This document shows positions 9,198 to 16,919 of a DNA stretch of 34,074 nucleotides, one piece after another. The position numbers and the translations under genes were made by a program. The notes beneath the pieces were generated by a model. It was not told the DNA's origin. It saw only the letters and a list, made by a program, of their open reading frames with translations, and did no database searches. This DNA is from G963674685 sp964591275 (GTDB lineage: Bacteria > Lernaellota > Lernaellaia > JACKCT01). How positions within the stretch are numbered: position 1 is the stretch's first letter; each line of letters starts with the position of its first letter. The DNA is taken from NCBI GenBank assembly GCA_964591275.1, contig CAZQAE010000057.1, positions 1-34,074 of the forward strand, given 5' to 3'.

Positions 9198-10520
9198 ATG
9201 AGATTCGTGATCTGTCCCCTTGCTCTTTTGGCAGCGCTCATGTTTTGCGTACCGGTGGCTCACGCTTATAAGATTGGCGCTCGCGCCGCCAGTATGGGGG
9301 GCGCTTTCATCGCCCTGTCCGACGATGCGTCCGGAACCTATCACAATCCGGCTGGGCTTGTCTTCGCGGTGGACAACGAGTTCAGCATGAACGGCAACTT
9401 ATACGGCTATAATGTCAGGCGGATCGAAGGCGGCATGAGATACGGCAAGCAGGAAACCGACCTCGTTTATAAAAATTACTGGGCGGTCCCGTCTTTTTTC
9501 GGAACAGTCAACAAAATCGGCTCCGGCAAAGACGGACAATCACGGCATGCTCTGGGTTTTTCCATCGTTATCCCGGACTACGAATACTGGCGGGCCATCA
9601 GCGAGATCGACGACGGAAAAGTACGAAAAACCCTGAATGAGAAATTTCAAACATACTGGTTCGGCCCTTCCTATGCCTATAGGGTCACTCCCTCTTTGGG
9701 TATCGGGGCGACGCTTTACGGCCTTTATTATGAAGACCAGGTTTCAATGTCCAGTGAAGGAATGCTTGACGGCAAGAATCTTTCGGGAACTGACGAAGAC
9801 ATCACTTTCATCGAAAAAGAAGAGCAGCAACAAATCGCGGCATCGGTTCTACTGAGCATCGGCGCCAAATACGTGATCCGTACTTTTCACATCGGCCTCA
9901 ATGTGAAAACCACGAACCTGCATCTTTGGGGCGATGGTAAACATTCGATAACGGATTATTTTTCCGACCGTGAGGAAGGCAGCGAGGGCGTGGATAATTA
10001 TGTAACGTACGAAAAGATAAACCGAACGCCTCTCACCGTAGGATTGGGATTCGCCCGGCTGGTTCCACAAAATTATACAATCGCCCTGGATCTCGAATAC
10101 GCAGCGCCTCTAAAATGGAAAGATTCAAAAAACATGAAAGGCGATACGAACGCTTTTGCGGTTTCCGAGTTCGACCAGCCGGAGATAATCACGGTCAATG
10201 CCGGCTTTGAAAAATGGCTTAAAAATGACATGTCGCTGCTTGCAGGATTATACACCGAGCTTGATGCTGACCTTTATGGACTGACCGTGGCGGTCGGAAA
10301 GAATGTGGGGGATTTCGACATCAACTTGGGGTTGGGATATGAGCTCGCGATGTATAGCGAGGAAAGAGAATATATGGCAAACGACGGTAATTTTGATTAC
10401 CGAGTGTGCGATGCGGAGACCCAGAGGATTTATTTCATCCTGGGCACCACCTTTCATTACGACGGCGCAGAGGATGAAACCGGCCTTGGGGATAAGCTGA
10501 AAAAACGCTTCATGCCCTGA
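9198..10520 (+). CDS. FadL/OmpP1-type outer-membrane beta-barrel protein
   Basis: With the ATG at 9198 the product is 440 residues, beginning with a clean signal peptide (hydrophobic LALLAALMF, cleavage after AHA). The mature N-terminus, YKIGARAASMGGAFIALSDDASGTYHNPAGLV, is written here as its key motif ARAASMGGAF...NPAGL. It is the hallmark of the FadL/TodX/PorV-like barrel family, which carries hydrophobic substrates or serves as an outer-membrane export channel. The remainder alternates aromatic and polar residues as expected of a barrel, and the size is close to FadL. In-frame alternatives at 9090 (TTG), 9144 and 9153 (ATG) would lengthen the n-region; GGGAAA directly before 9198 is a rather close ribosome site. 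The substrate cannot be told. Confidence 0.8.
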   Translation: MRFVICPLALLAALMFCVPVAHAYKIGARAASMGGAFIALSDDASGTYHNPAGLVFAVDNEFSMNGNLYGYNVRRIEGGMRYGKQETDLVYKNYWAVPSFFGTVNKIGSGKDGQSRHALGFSIVIPDYEYWRAISEIDDGKVRKTLNEKFQTYWFGPSYAYRVTPSLGIGATLYGLYYEDQVSMSSEGMLDGKNLSGTDEDITFIEKEEQQQIAASVLLSIGAKYVIRTFHIGLNVKTTNLHLWGDGKHSITDYFSDREEGSEGVDNYVTYEKINRTPLTVGLGFARLVPQNYTIALDLEYAAPLKWKDSKNMKGDTNAFAVSEFDQPEIITVNAGFEKWLKNDMSLLAGLYTELDADLYGLTVAVGKNVGDFDINLGLGYELAMYSEEREYMANDGNFDYRVCDAETQRIYFILGTTFHYDGAEDETGLGDKLKKRFMP

Positions 10521-10713
10521 GTAAGTTCATAAAATAAAATTCTCTTTTTGTTTCCGGCGACTTGAATAATGCTGGTCCGAGTGCCGAACGGTTGGCGTCC
10601 TGCATTCGATTCATTTCAGCTTTTCCCCAAAGACCTATGGCTGAAAGTTGCGATGGGTGACACTTGGGCAAGGGCGCTATATTATCAGCTTGTCTGATTG
10701 AAAGGAGCGCCCT

Positions 10714-12969
10714 TTGCCCCGCCGATTGCGCATCATAGCTGTTGTGGCCGGATATCTGGCGGCAGCCTGCGCTTTCACCTGGCCGATCGCCGCGCGAATG
10801 GGTCAGGGCATCTGGGGCCGCTCGTGGGACGCGGTCAACAACCTGTGGTTTTTCGAATTCGTCAAGCACTCTATGATCGCGCGCGGCGAGTGGTCGCTGC
10901 AAACAACGCGAGTCTTTTTCCCCTTCGGATATGATCTGCGCGCTGATCTCGCACATTTCCTGCTGCCGCTTCTGTCCGTTCCGCTCCAAAGCTTCATGAG
11001 AGTCGAGGCGACCTACAATCTGCTTCTCCTGTTGTCGCTGACATTTTCCGGGTGCGCCGCCTATGTGCTGGCCCGGCGTTTTACGGAAAACCGTCTCGCG
11101 GCTTTTGCCGCCGGGATTTTATGGGTCGTCAATCCCGTGGCCGTTCGAGAAATCGCGGCCGGAAGCCTGGAAGTCGCCTGCGGAGGCTTTTTCGTACTGG
11201 CCTTCGTCGCCCTATTGCGCCTGCGGGAAAATCCGTCGATTTCCAGGGCGGCGCAGCTGGCGGGAGTATGGTTTCTCGCCGGTCTGACAAACTGGGTCAT
11301 GGCGGGGATGTTCGGACTTGTACTTGTTTTCTCAGCGCCTTTTCTTATCCGCTCAAAAGACAAATCCTCAGGCAAAACGTTGGCCGCGCTTTTGGCCGCC
11401 GTCCTGGTGGCGACCTCTATCGCGGCGCTGCCTTTTGTCGGACCGCTGGTCAAAGGGGGAGAACTGTCGATCAACGAGGAGGACATTTCACTGGCGCGGA
11501 TCACGCCCGACGCCGAAACGGCCCGACGGATCGGCAGCGCGCGGGAATCCTCCCTGATGTCCTACGCCTCGGATTCCCTGGACGCGGGGGATCTGCTCGT
11601 CGCGCAGGATATGTCGAATCCCGCAGCGCCCCTGGCATGGTGGCTGCTTTTGGTCCCGGCTCTACTCAGCCTTGCGGATTCAAAGCGTCGCAAGACCTGG
11701 CTTGTCGCCGGCGGCTTTGTTTTCATGATTCTTGCGATGGGACCATTTCTTCGCTGGTTCGACCATTTCCACTTTGGCCGCAATCAACTCTCGATTCCGC
11801 TTCCGGCCTGGCTGGCGTATAAAATTGTTCCCGGTTTTCACCTGTTCTATCGCCCCTATCGTTTTGTTTTCCCCGCGCTGCTTCTTTTCGTTGGACCCAT
11901 CGCAGGGCAGTTTTCGGCTCTGATACAGCTTGGAAAAAAGAAATGGACACGAGGGATCATCGGCGCATCCCTTGTCTCGGGGTGCCTGGTCGCCGGGCTC
12001 GCAGGATTTCACGGCGGCGGCGGAGCCTTCAATTCGCTGTACATTTCCAACGAATACCGCACGGTCATCGGAGAATTGAAGCCGGCCAGGGCCTTGATAG
12101 ATGTGCCTTTCTATCCCCTGCCGGTTTCGCTGGTCAACGCGCACGCCATGCTCGCGCAAACCTATCACAGCATTCCCATCTTCAATGCCACGCATCTTCG
12201 ATTGACGGGCTGGCGACGTTTCGCGAAATTTATCGAACACAACAGCGCCGCAGCCGCCTTGCTCGATCTGCAACTGAAAAAGCCCGGACCCTACGTGGTG
12301 GATACCGACAGCGCCAGGCGTCTTGCGGACATGGGTTTCGATCTCATTGTCGTGCACACCTCTTTTTTCACCGACGATCCCTCCACGGACCGCTACCGGC
12401 GTATGCCCCATGAGCTTTTCATGCTCCTGGACCGGCTCTACGGCGATCCCTTAGCGCTGGAGATGGGCTTTTGTTATAAGACCGGCGAGATTGCGCAAGG
12501 AAAAGTCGTGTCCGTCGATGACAACGCTGCGGCGAGACTTCGATTTGCCCGGCAGTATTTCATGCCCGCCGTATATCGCGAACCTGTCGGCTATGTCTCC
12601 ACGGAAACAAAGCGCGACGGCAATAGCGAAACCCTGCGTTTTTCGACGCCCGGCCATGTCTCACCGGATGATGAGTTTTGCGGATGGTTCCGCTTCAAGG
12701 CCAGCCAACATCTTCCCGAGCGCGTGTGGCTCGAAAGTGGATTTGATGACGCCCAGCACATCGCGGCTTTCAAACTGGAACTGCCTTTCGACAGCGCTCC
12801 AAAATGGAAGCGTCATTGTTTCCAAAACAGCGATTGGAAAACGGATGACGGGGACCGGACCCTTGAGCCATCACTTCTTTCCTGGCTCAGAATACGGCAG
12901 GACGGCGGCGATCCCATCATCATCGACATGGACGATCTGGCTTTCGTGCCCGGCGGCGATGAAGTATGA
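10714..12969 (+). CDS. Large polytopic membrane protein, YfhO/GT-C-like
   Basis: The product has 751 residues. The TTG start at 10714 is well supported: AAAGGAG lies six bases upstream. An N-terminal membrane helix is followed by a periplasmic loop with WDAVNNLWFFEF and VFFPFGYDL, an arrangement typical of GT-C-type glycosyltransferases and YfhO-like proteins, where the early acidic residue binds the lipid-phosphate sugar donor. About ten more membrane helices run to residue ~430, then a soluble C-terminal half carries FYRPYRFVFP and a beta-rich end. It shares the topology, but little obvious sequence, with the pair at 2655-6823. A sugar or lipid transfer role at the membrane is inference. 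The 193-base gap before it (10521-10713) shows only the ribosome site. Confidence 0.78.
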   Translation: MPRRLRIIAVVAGYLAAACAFTWPIAARMGQGIWGRSWDAVNNLWFFEFVKHSMIARGEWSLQTTRVFFPFGYDLRADLAHFLLPLLSVPLQSFMRVEATYNLLLLLSLTFSGCAAYVLARRFTENRLAAFAAGILWVVNPVAVREIAAGSLEVACGGFFVLAFVALLRLRENPSISRAAQLAGVWFLAGLTNWVMAGMFGLVLVFSAPFLIRSKDKSSGKTLAALLAAVLVATSIAALPFVGPLVKGGELSINEEDISLARITPDAETARRIGSARESSLMSYASDSLDAGDLLVAQDMSNPAAPLAWWLLLVPALLSLADSKRRKTWLVAGGFVFMILAMGPFLRWFDHFHFGRNQLSIPLPAWLAYKIVPGFHLFYRPYRFVFPALLLFVGPIAGQFSALIQLGKKKWTRGIIGASLVSGCLVAGLAGFHGGGGAFNSLYISNEYRTVIGELKPARALIDVPFYPLPVSLVNAHAMLAQTYHSIPIFNATHLRLTGWRRFAKFIEHNSAAAALLDLQLKKPGPYVVDTDSARRLADMGFDLIVVHTSFFTDDPSTDRYRRMPHELFMLLDRLYGDPLALEMGFCYKTGEIAQGKVVSVDDNAAARLRFARQYFMPAVYREPVGYVSTETKRDGNSETLRFSTPGHVSPDDEFCGWFRFKASQHLPERVWLESGFDDAQHIAAFKLELPFDSAPKWKRHCFQNSDWKTDDGDRTLEPSLLSWLRIRQDGGDPIIIDMDDLAFVPGGDEV

Positions 12970-12990
12970 GGTATGAGGTATGAGTTTCGC

Positions 12991-13150
12991 AGCGCGGGTG
13001 GCATGGACAAGACGCTGGTAAGCGTCAGCGATCCAGTGCTTGTCCGTGTCTGATTATTTCTTTGCAACGCATTGGGCAATTTTATGAAACAACACGGACA
13101 AGCGCCCTCGCAAACTCGGGCTTCAGAAGCTTGTCCATGCCACCCGCGCT
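12991..13150. repeat. Long nested inverted repeat (MITE-like)
   Basis: A perfect 21-bp inverted repeat (12991-13011 and 13130-13150, core GGTGGCATGGACAAG) encloses a second inverted pair of about 12 bp (13037-13048 and 13092-13103, GCTTGTCCGTGT). The 160-base unit could fold into a nested stem-loop. It contains no coding frame and follows directly on the end of the membrane-protein gene, so it may double as a transcription terminator, but it looks more like a small non-autonomous repeat. Confidence 0.7.
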
Positions 13151-13193
13151 ACGTACTTCAGCCTTAATACTAAAATATTTTGCGCTCTTACAT

Positions 13194-13476
13194 CAGCCTC
13201 CGAAGGAAGCGTTTCATTCATCACCTTCCGGCTCGCCCTTTTTCATCTCTTCAAAAATCCGGACCACTTCACCCAGCAGTTTCACATCCGGCTCGATCTT
13301 CGCCTTTTTACATTCGCTCCTTCATCCCCAGCCTCCGAAGGAGGCGTTTCATTCACTAGCCCAGGGCGGCAGCCCTGGGGATCAAAGCATAATAATAACA
13401 ATGTGAGCCCGACGAAGGCGGGCGACTCATCCGCCATTTTTTCATACACGAAAGAGCCGCCCGCCTTCGTCGGGCT
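13194..13476. repeat. Cluster of REP-like palindromes
   Basis: Two near-identical 27-base copies (13194-13220 and 13329-13355) contain the palindrome GCCTCC-GAA-GGAGGC in the second copy. Next comes a hairpin CCAGGGC-GGCA-GCCCTGG near 13361-13378. A perfect 19-bp inverted repeat, 13406-13424 with 13458-13476 (core CCCGACGAAGGCGGGC), closes the cluster. No gene is visible. Such clusters are typical of this genome's intergenic spaces. Confidence 0.65.
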
Positions 13477-13491
13477 AAAAACAATCCCTTC

Positions 13492-13596
13492 ATGGACCGG
13501 GCCGTGGACAATCTGGAGGACTGGATTGTGGAATACGCTGCGGAGGAAATGGCCGATGCGGTGCTTGTGGATTTGAGGAAGATTGACCGGTTGTAG
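13492..13596 (+). pseudogene. Short C-terminal gene fragment
   Basis: A 34-codon frame from an ATG at 13492 to TAG at 13594-13596 has protein-like composition (DNLEDWIVEYAAEEMADAV). The frame is open a little upstream into the palindrome cluster, which suggests the 3' remnant of a small helical protein interrupted by repeats. The parent family is not recognised. It could also be a genuine tiny gene, but no ribosome site is visible. Confidence 0.3.
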
Positions 13597-13877
13597 GAGC
13601 GGTTTGAAACCGCGATTAAGCCCCGCCAGGGGCGGCACAATATTAGCCCCGTGCGTCAGCGCGGGGGAAACAAATCAAAAAAAATCTAAACGAAGCCCCG
13701 CTAGGGGCGACACTTTCGGCGCCGGCCGGCGGTTTTGGTGTTGGAGGCGGGGTGGGGGGACCGGGGGGGGGGGCGGGACAAAAATTCCCCCCTGCGTTAC
13801 GCGGGGGGAAAAAAAACAAAAAAAATAGAAAACCACCCCCCCTTTGGGGCTAAACTCCCCCCCCCCCCCCCCTCTTT
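13592..13877. repeat. Dispersed repeats with extreme homopolymer runs
   Basis: One copy of the GTAGGAGCGGTT repeat (13592-13617) is followed by a unit with GCCCCGCCAGGGGC, GCGCGGGG and a short A-rich spacer (about 13618-13712). A second, degraded copy of that unit (about 13783-13860) has many positions collapsed into long C, G and A runs. The longest C run is near 13857-13872 and the longest G run near 13760-13770. This may be a mutational hotspot or low-quality consensus. No gene is seen here. Confidence 0.55.
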
Positions 13878-13906
13878 CACTTCGCCATTAGTGAAGGGAA
13901 AAAGTC

Positions 13907-14220
13907 ATGATCGAGCAAATACCCTGACGACAAGCGAACGCAGCTTGATCGACGAGTGGCTGTGCGCCGGCCTGTCCACGCGGGCCGATGGTGAACACTT
14001 CGTCCGGACCGTGAAATATAATCTGTGGCTATGCAGCCAATACGGCATCGAAGTTTCAGACGAGAATTTCCAGCAAATTGTCAAATGGCTGATGGGTGAG
14101 TTTTACGGGGAGGTGCTGATGAAATGGTCATCCAACTCCAATGGCATTAAACTGATCCATCATCTTTTGAAAATTTGTAATTCCCTCTTTAATAGCATTG
14201 AAATCCAACGCCCAGGTTGA
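13907..14220 (+). pseudogene. Small hypothetical gene with apparent frameshift
   Basis: An ATG at 13907 with GAAGGG upstream begins MIEQIP and then stops. In the next frame a coherent protein segment follows at once: LTTSERSLIDEWL, then CAGLSTRADGEHF, SQYGIEVSDE and WLMGEFYGEV. One extra C in the CCC at about 13921-13924 would join the two into a single product of ~100 residues. So this is either a sequence error next to the homopolymer tract or a real disruption. The last ~30 codons read antisense through the convergent gene at 14128-14745 and are probably not original. The family is not recognised. Confidence 0.4.
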
Positions 14221-14745
14221 ACCGAAATTCAGAATGAAAAAATACAATAAATAAGCGATTATCAAAAGGAATTTACCTAGATATTTTTCAGTAGGCAGGC
14301 CTATTGCTTCTAGTGTAATCTTTGGCAGACTAAGGATAAATTTCAAGTAGGTGAGTGGATTCACTAAAGCAATTAGGCTGCTTTCAAAATGATTCTGAGA
14401 AGCACCCTTCATTAGATGCAGCGCATTAATGATTGTATTTTCGGGGATTACACGCCCAGACGAAAGAGTAATTTCATTGAGCGCTTTATGTTCGGTTATT
14501 AATCCACCAACAAAGGCGCCCGGAATTTTCTTAAACGTGCAATCAGCACCATATCGCCGAGCGATTGCTTTTGCACGAGCCAAGTCAGTAGAAATTTCCC
14601 ACTGAAGTTTTTGGAGTTTCCCCTCCATTTCATCTGTATTTCCAACAGAAGACCTCATTTCGTTTTCACTGTCAAATAGCCGGGAGACTTTTGGAATGAA
14701 TTTTTTCATAAAGCGCTTATCGAAATACGCCTGAATTAAGCCCAT
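14128..14745 (-). CDS. Hypothetical membrane protein
   Basis: About 205 residues, starting at the ATG 14745 with GGAG six bases upstream, which is better than the ATG at 14766. The N-terminal half is charged and helical (EGKLQKLQWEIS, ARAKAIARRYG). It is followed by a loop with HKALNEITLSSGRVIPENT and a strong membrane helix near residues 165-185 (LLIIAYLLYFFILNFG). The segment looks more A+T-rich than the flanking genes, which may hint at acquisition by transfer. It lies 53 bases downstream of the gene at 14799-15254 on the same strand, probably as one transcript. No family is recognised. Confidence 0.6.
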   Translation of the reverse strand: MGLIQAYFDKRFMKKFIPKVSRLFDSENEMRSSVGNTDEMEGKLQKLQWEISTDLARAKAIARRYGADCTFKKIPGAFVGGLITEHKALNEITLSSGRVIPENTIINALHLMKGASQNHFESSLIALVNPLTYLKFILSLPKITLEAIGLPTEKYLGKFLLIIAYLLYFFILNFGSTWALDFNAIKEGITNFQKMMDQFNAIGVG

Positions 14746-14798
14746 TTGCTTCTCCAATAGCTTCATTCACAGCCGAGGGCGGCGGTGCCACTTTCGCT

Positions 14799-15254
14799 TT
14801 ATCCTGCCACAATCCACTGAATAATAATCGTCACAACTGCACTGGTAATGACACCAGCCCCAAATAAGAAGTAATCGCGTTTCGCGCTTCGTTTCTCTTT
14901 TGATTCAAGTAGTCTTGCGAAATATTCTGCAGCAGGTAGCGGAGTCTTCTCCAGCGCATCAATATTACCCTTCAATTCCTTCTCGCGATCCTTCAGCATC
15001 GCCAAGTCAGATTCAAGCTTTTGAACAGTTTCCTCGCGGTCCTTTGCAACCTGGGCGATTTCCCCAAGCACGGAGTCCACTTGACGCGATGCGGAACGAA
15101 GGCCCGATGTGAGTTTTTCGAGCCGATCACCGAAAGACTCCGGTGGAATTTTATTTTTGGCATTTACATGACGGAACAAATCATACAGATGTAATGCGGA
15201 CATTCCAGCTACTATGCTTGTGCTAGCGGCCATAATTACACTAGAAACATCCAT
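14799..15254 (-). CDS. Hypothetical protein: membrane helix, coiled coil, membrane helix
   Basis: The product has 151 residues, with AAGGA upstream of the ATG at 15254. A weak N-terminal hydrophobic helix (VIMAASTSIVAGMSAL) is followed by a long charged coiled coil of about 80 residues (VLGEIAQVAKDREETVQKLE and EREKELKGNI-like heptads) and a C-terminal membrane helix (FGAGVITSAVVTIIIQWIV). The layout suggests a membrane-tethered scaffold or sensor. It is probably co-transcribed with the next minus-strand gene. No family is recognised and no function is proposed. Confidence 0.6.
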   Translation of the reverse strand: MDVSSVIMAASTSIVAGMSALHLYDLFRHVNAKNKIPPESFGDRLEKLTSGLRSASRQVDSVLGEIAQVAKDREETVQKLESDLAMLKDREKELKGNIDALEKTPLPAAEYFARLLESKEKRSAKRDYFLFGAGVITSAVVTIIIQWIVAG

Positions 15255-15296
15255 CGTTATTTCCTTCTGAATTCTAATTTCTGACTTCTAGCTAAG

Positions 15297-15476
15297 CTAT
15301 ATATCCTCACACTCATCCTTGATTCCGACGGCGTTTTCAAAGCAGGTTTCGTAATACTGCTCGGCGACCAGACCTTCCATGCCGGAGGCGGTCTGCGCGC
15401 AGTCGTAGATCACGTCGTAATAATCGGCCCAGCAGGTGTACTGGGCGTATTTCCAATCGTCGTCGCAGCCGGCCAC
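15297..15476 (-). pseudogene. Cys-containing secreted-protein fragment
   Basis: A frame from GTG 15476 to TAG 15297-15299 encodes about 59 residues with evenly spaced Cys and many aromatic/acidic residues (AGCDDDWKYAQYTCWADYYD and YETCFENAVG). Upstream it meets a stop within ~10 codons and has no signal peptide, so it looks like the C-terminal remnant of a larger secreted Cys-rich protein. The family is not identified. Confidence 0.4.
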
Positions 15477-15537
15477 TCCGAAAACACCTTTTGTCTTGAG
15501 TTAGAGAATAGCGAGTTCACGCAGAGCTGACAAGAAA

Positions 15538-15712
15538 TTATCCCCGGCCCCACCAGAAGACAACCTTGCCGATGATGCTTTCGGCTATCTCTTCGTCGGG
15601 GAAGGTGTAAATTTCATCGCTTTGGGGATTGTCGGGACGACCAATCCAAACCTTATTTTCCGAAAGAAAGAGACGCGAACGATCAGACTCCTGCTGAAGA
15701 ATCAGGAAAACC
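15538..15712 (-). pseudogene. C-terminal remnant of an S24/S26-type peptidase (LexA/signal-peptidase-like)
   Basis: The frame ends at TAA 15538-15540 and encodes VFLILQQESDRSRLFLSEN, KVWIGRPDNP and SIIGKVVFWWGRG. The pattern of a short beta strand, then IGKVVFWWG near the C-terminus, is reminiscent of the S24/S26 (LexA C-terminal/signal peptidase) fold. The N-terminal part and both catalytic residues are missing, because the frame runs straight into the 7-bp tandem repeat at 15711-15759. I read this as a truncated gene. Confidence in the family is modest. Confidence 0.4.
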
Positions 15713-15759
15713 CTATACCCTGAACCCCAAACCCTGAACCCTGAACCCTGAACCCCCAG
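15711..15759. repeat. 7-bp tandem repeat, CCCTGAA type
   Basis: Seven consecutive 7-base units, four of them exactly CCCTGAA and the rest one to three bases different. It abuts the broken end of the peptidase remnant. Confidence 0.85.
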
Positions 15760-15803
15760 CCCAAATTCTGGACCCTTTTATGTTGCACACGCTTGTGATA
15801 TTT

Positions 15804-15826
15804 AATACCTCCCGCTTGGCGGTATT
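15804..15826. promoter_or_regulatory. Inverted repeat AATACC-N11-GGTATT
   Basis: A 6-bp dyad with an 11-base spacer lies about 45 bases before the PP2C-like gene. Its spacing suits a repressor operator. It could also be a weak hairpin, as no T-run follows. Confidence 0.3.
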
Positions 15827-15869
15827 GATTGCTTGGGGGAGCTTTTTTTGAGGCGGGACTTCAGTTGTA

Positions 15870-16919
15870 ATGATTATTAGCGCAAAAAGGAGACGCAGAC
15901 CTTTGGCCAAGCCATTGAGTTTTTATTATGATGGCGTAGATCACGGCGAAGGCTTCCAGACCCTGGGAGCTTTTGAAAACGCCGAAGGGCTTTTGCTCGT
16001 GCTGACGACGCCGCAACACGACATGGCCGCCGAGGCGGCGCAATGCGTCCTGGAACGAGTCGGGCAGACATTCGACGAGATGCCCATGGACGATCCCAAG
16101 CGCTTTTTGACCAAGCTCGTCAGCGACGCCAACTCGGCCCTTTTTGCCCTCGGCCAAACCCTGAATCCCCCGGCAACCATTGAAGCCTCCATCGCCTGCC
16201 TGTTCTTCTCGACCGGATACGTCTCCTACTCCCACATTGGAAACGCGCGCATGTATCTTTTATCGGACGGCATTATCAAGTCGGCGACGCAAGATCATAC
16301 GCAGGCGCAGCAGATGGTCGATTCCGCGCTCTTAAAGCCCGAAGAGGCTCGCAAGCACCCCTTTTCGCTGAATCTTCTTCGCGCCATAGGGCGACGACCG
16401 ATCATCGAAGTGCCCGTTCATCGCTCCATCCCGGTGAAAAACGGGGACCATTACATTCTGTGTTCACCCGGTATTTCGCGGCGCCTGGATGATCAAAGCA
16501 TAGGACTTTTGGTCGTCGGCGGCGACATCGACGCAGCTTGTCAGTCCATCCGCCACGAGGCCGCGCTGGCGGAAGGCGATAGTCGGGACATCCTGTCGCT
16601 GCAGGCCATTCGTTTTGGCGATGAACTTCCTTCGTCCAAGGTCAAGGCCTACAACCCGCTGGACAATATCACCAGATCCCTTATGCGAAAAAACACTACG
16701 ATGGAAGGCAAGAGTGAATCGCCCTCCCGCGATCTTCTCATTCGCGCGGGGATTGCGGCCTTTCTGTTTGCCTACATGCTTCTTTTCGCCATATGCAATC
16801 CGGACTGCTCGGGAGCCCAGGCCGCGAACCTGGCCCCATCACATGTTATGGCCGCCCCGCTGAACGCGGAAGCCGCAGTGGAATCGAAAGTCGTACTGGA
16901 TGCAGAGGATGCCTCATGA
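15870..16919 (+). CDS. PP2C-family protein lacking metal ligands (putative pseudophosphatase), membrane-anchored
   Basis: The product has 349 residues. The PPM/PP2C architecture is visible: HIGNARMYLLSDG matches the family's hvGDSRvYLlrdG, TQDHTQAQQMV matches T-x-DHS, and LKPEEARKHPFSLNLLRAIG matches the following helix and RAlG strand. Key acidic ligands are gone, however. The DGMGGH position reads TTPQHDM, GDSR reads GNAR, the CSDG position reads CSPG, and the terminal DN-x-T strand reads LQAIRF. A membrane helix sits near residues 290-312 (IAAFLFAYMLLFAI). It is thus probably a non-catalytic, inner-membrane binding protein, perhaps sensing phosphoproteins (inference). Its stop overlaps the next start (ATGA), so the two genes are translationally coupled. 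The ribosome site at the start is weak. Confidence 0.75.
   Translation: MIISAKRRRRPLAKPLSFYYDGVDHGEGFQTLGAFENAEGLLLVLTTPQHDMAAEAAQCVLERVGQTFDEMPMDDPKRFLTKLVSDANSALFALGQTLNPPATIEASIACLFFSTGYVSYSHIGNARMYLLSDGIIKSATQDHTQAQQMVDSALLKPEEARKHPFSLNLLRAIGRRPIIEVPVHRSIPVKNGDHYILCSPGISRRLDDQSIGLLVVGGDIDAACQSIRHEAALAEGDSRDILSLQAIRFGDELPSSKVKAYNPLDNITRSLMRKNTTMEGKSESPSRDLLIRAGIAAFLFAYMLLFAICNPDCSGAQAANLAPSHVMAAPLNAEAAVESKVVLDAEDAS

Noticed and set aside
13735..13906. Gly/Pro-rich N-terminal extension of the gene at 13907
   Set aside because: It is read from homopolymer tracts and palindromic repeats and has no ribosome site.
15711..15759. CRISPR array or telomere-like end
   Set aside because: Units are 7 bases with no spacers and no cas genes; only a short tandem array inside the chromosome.
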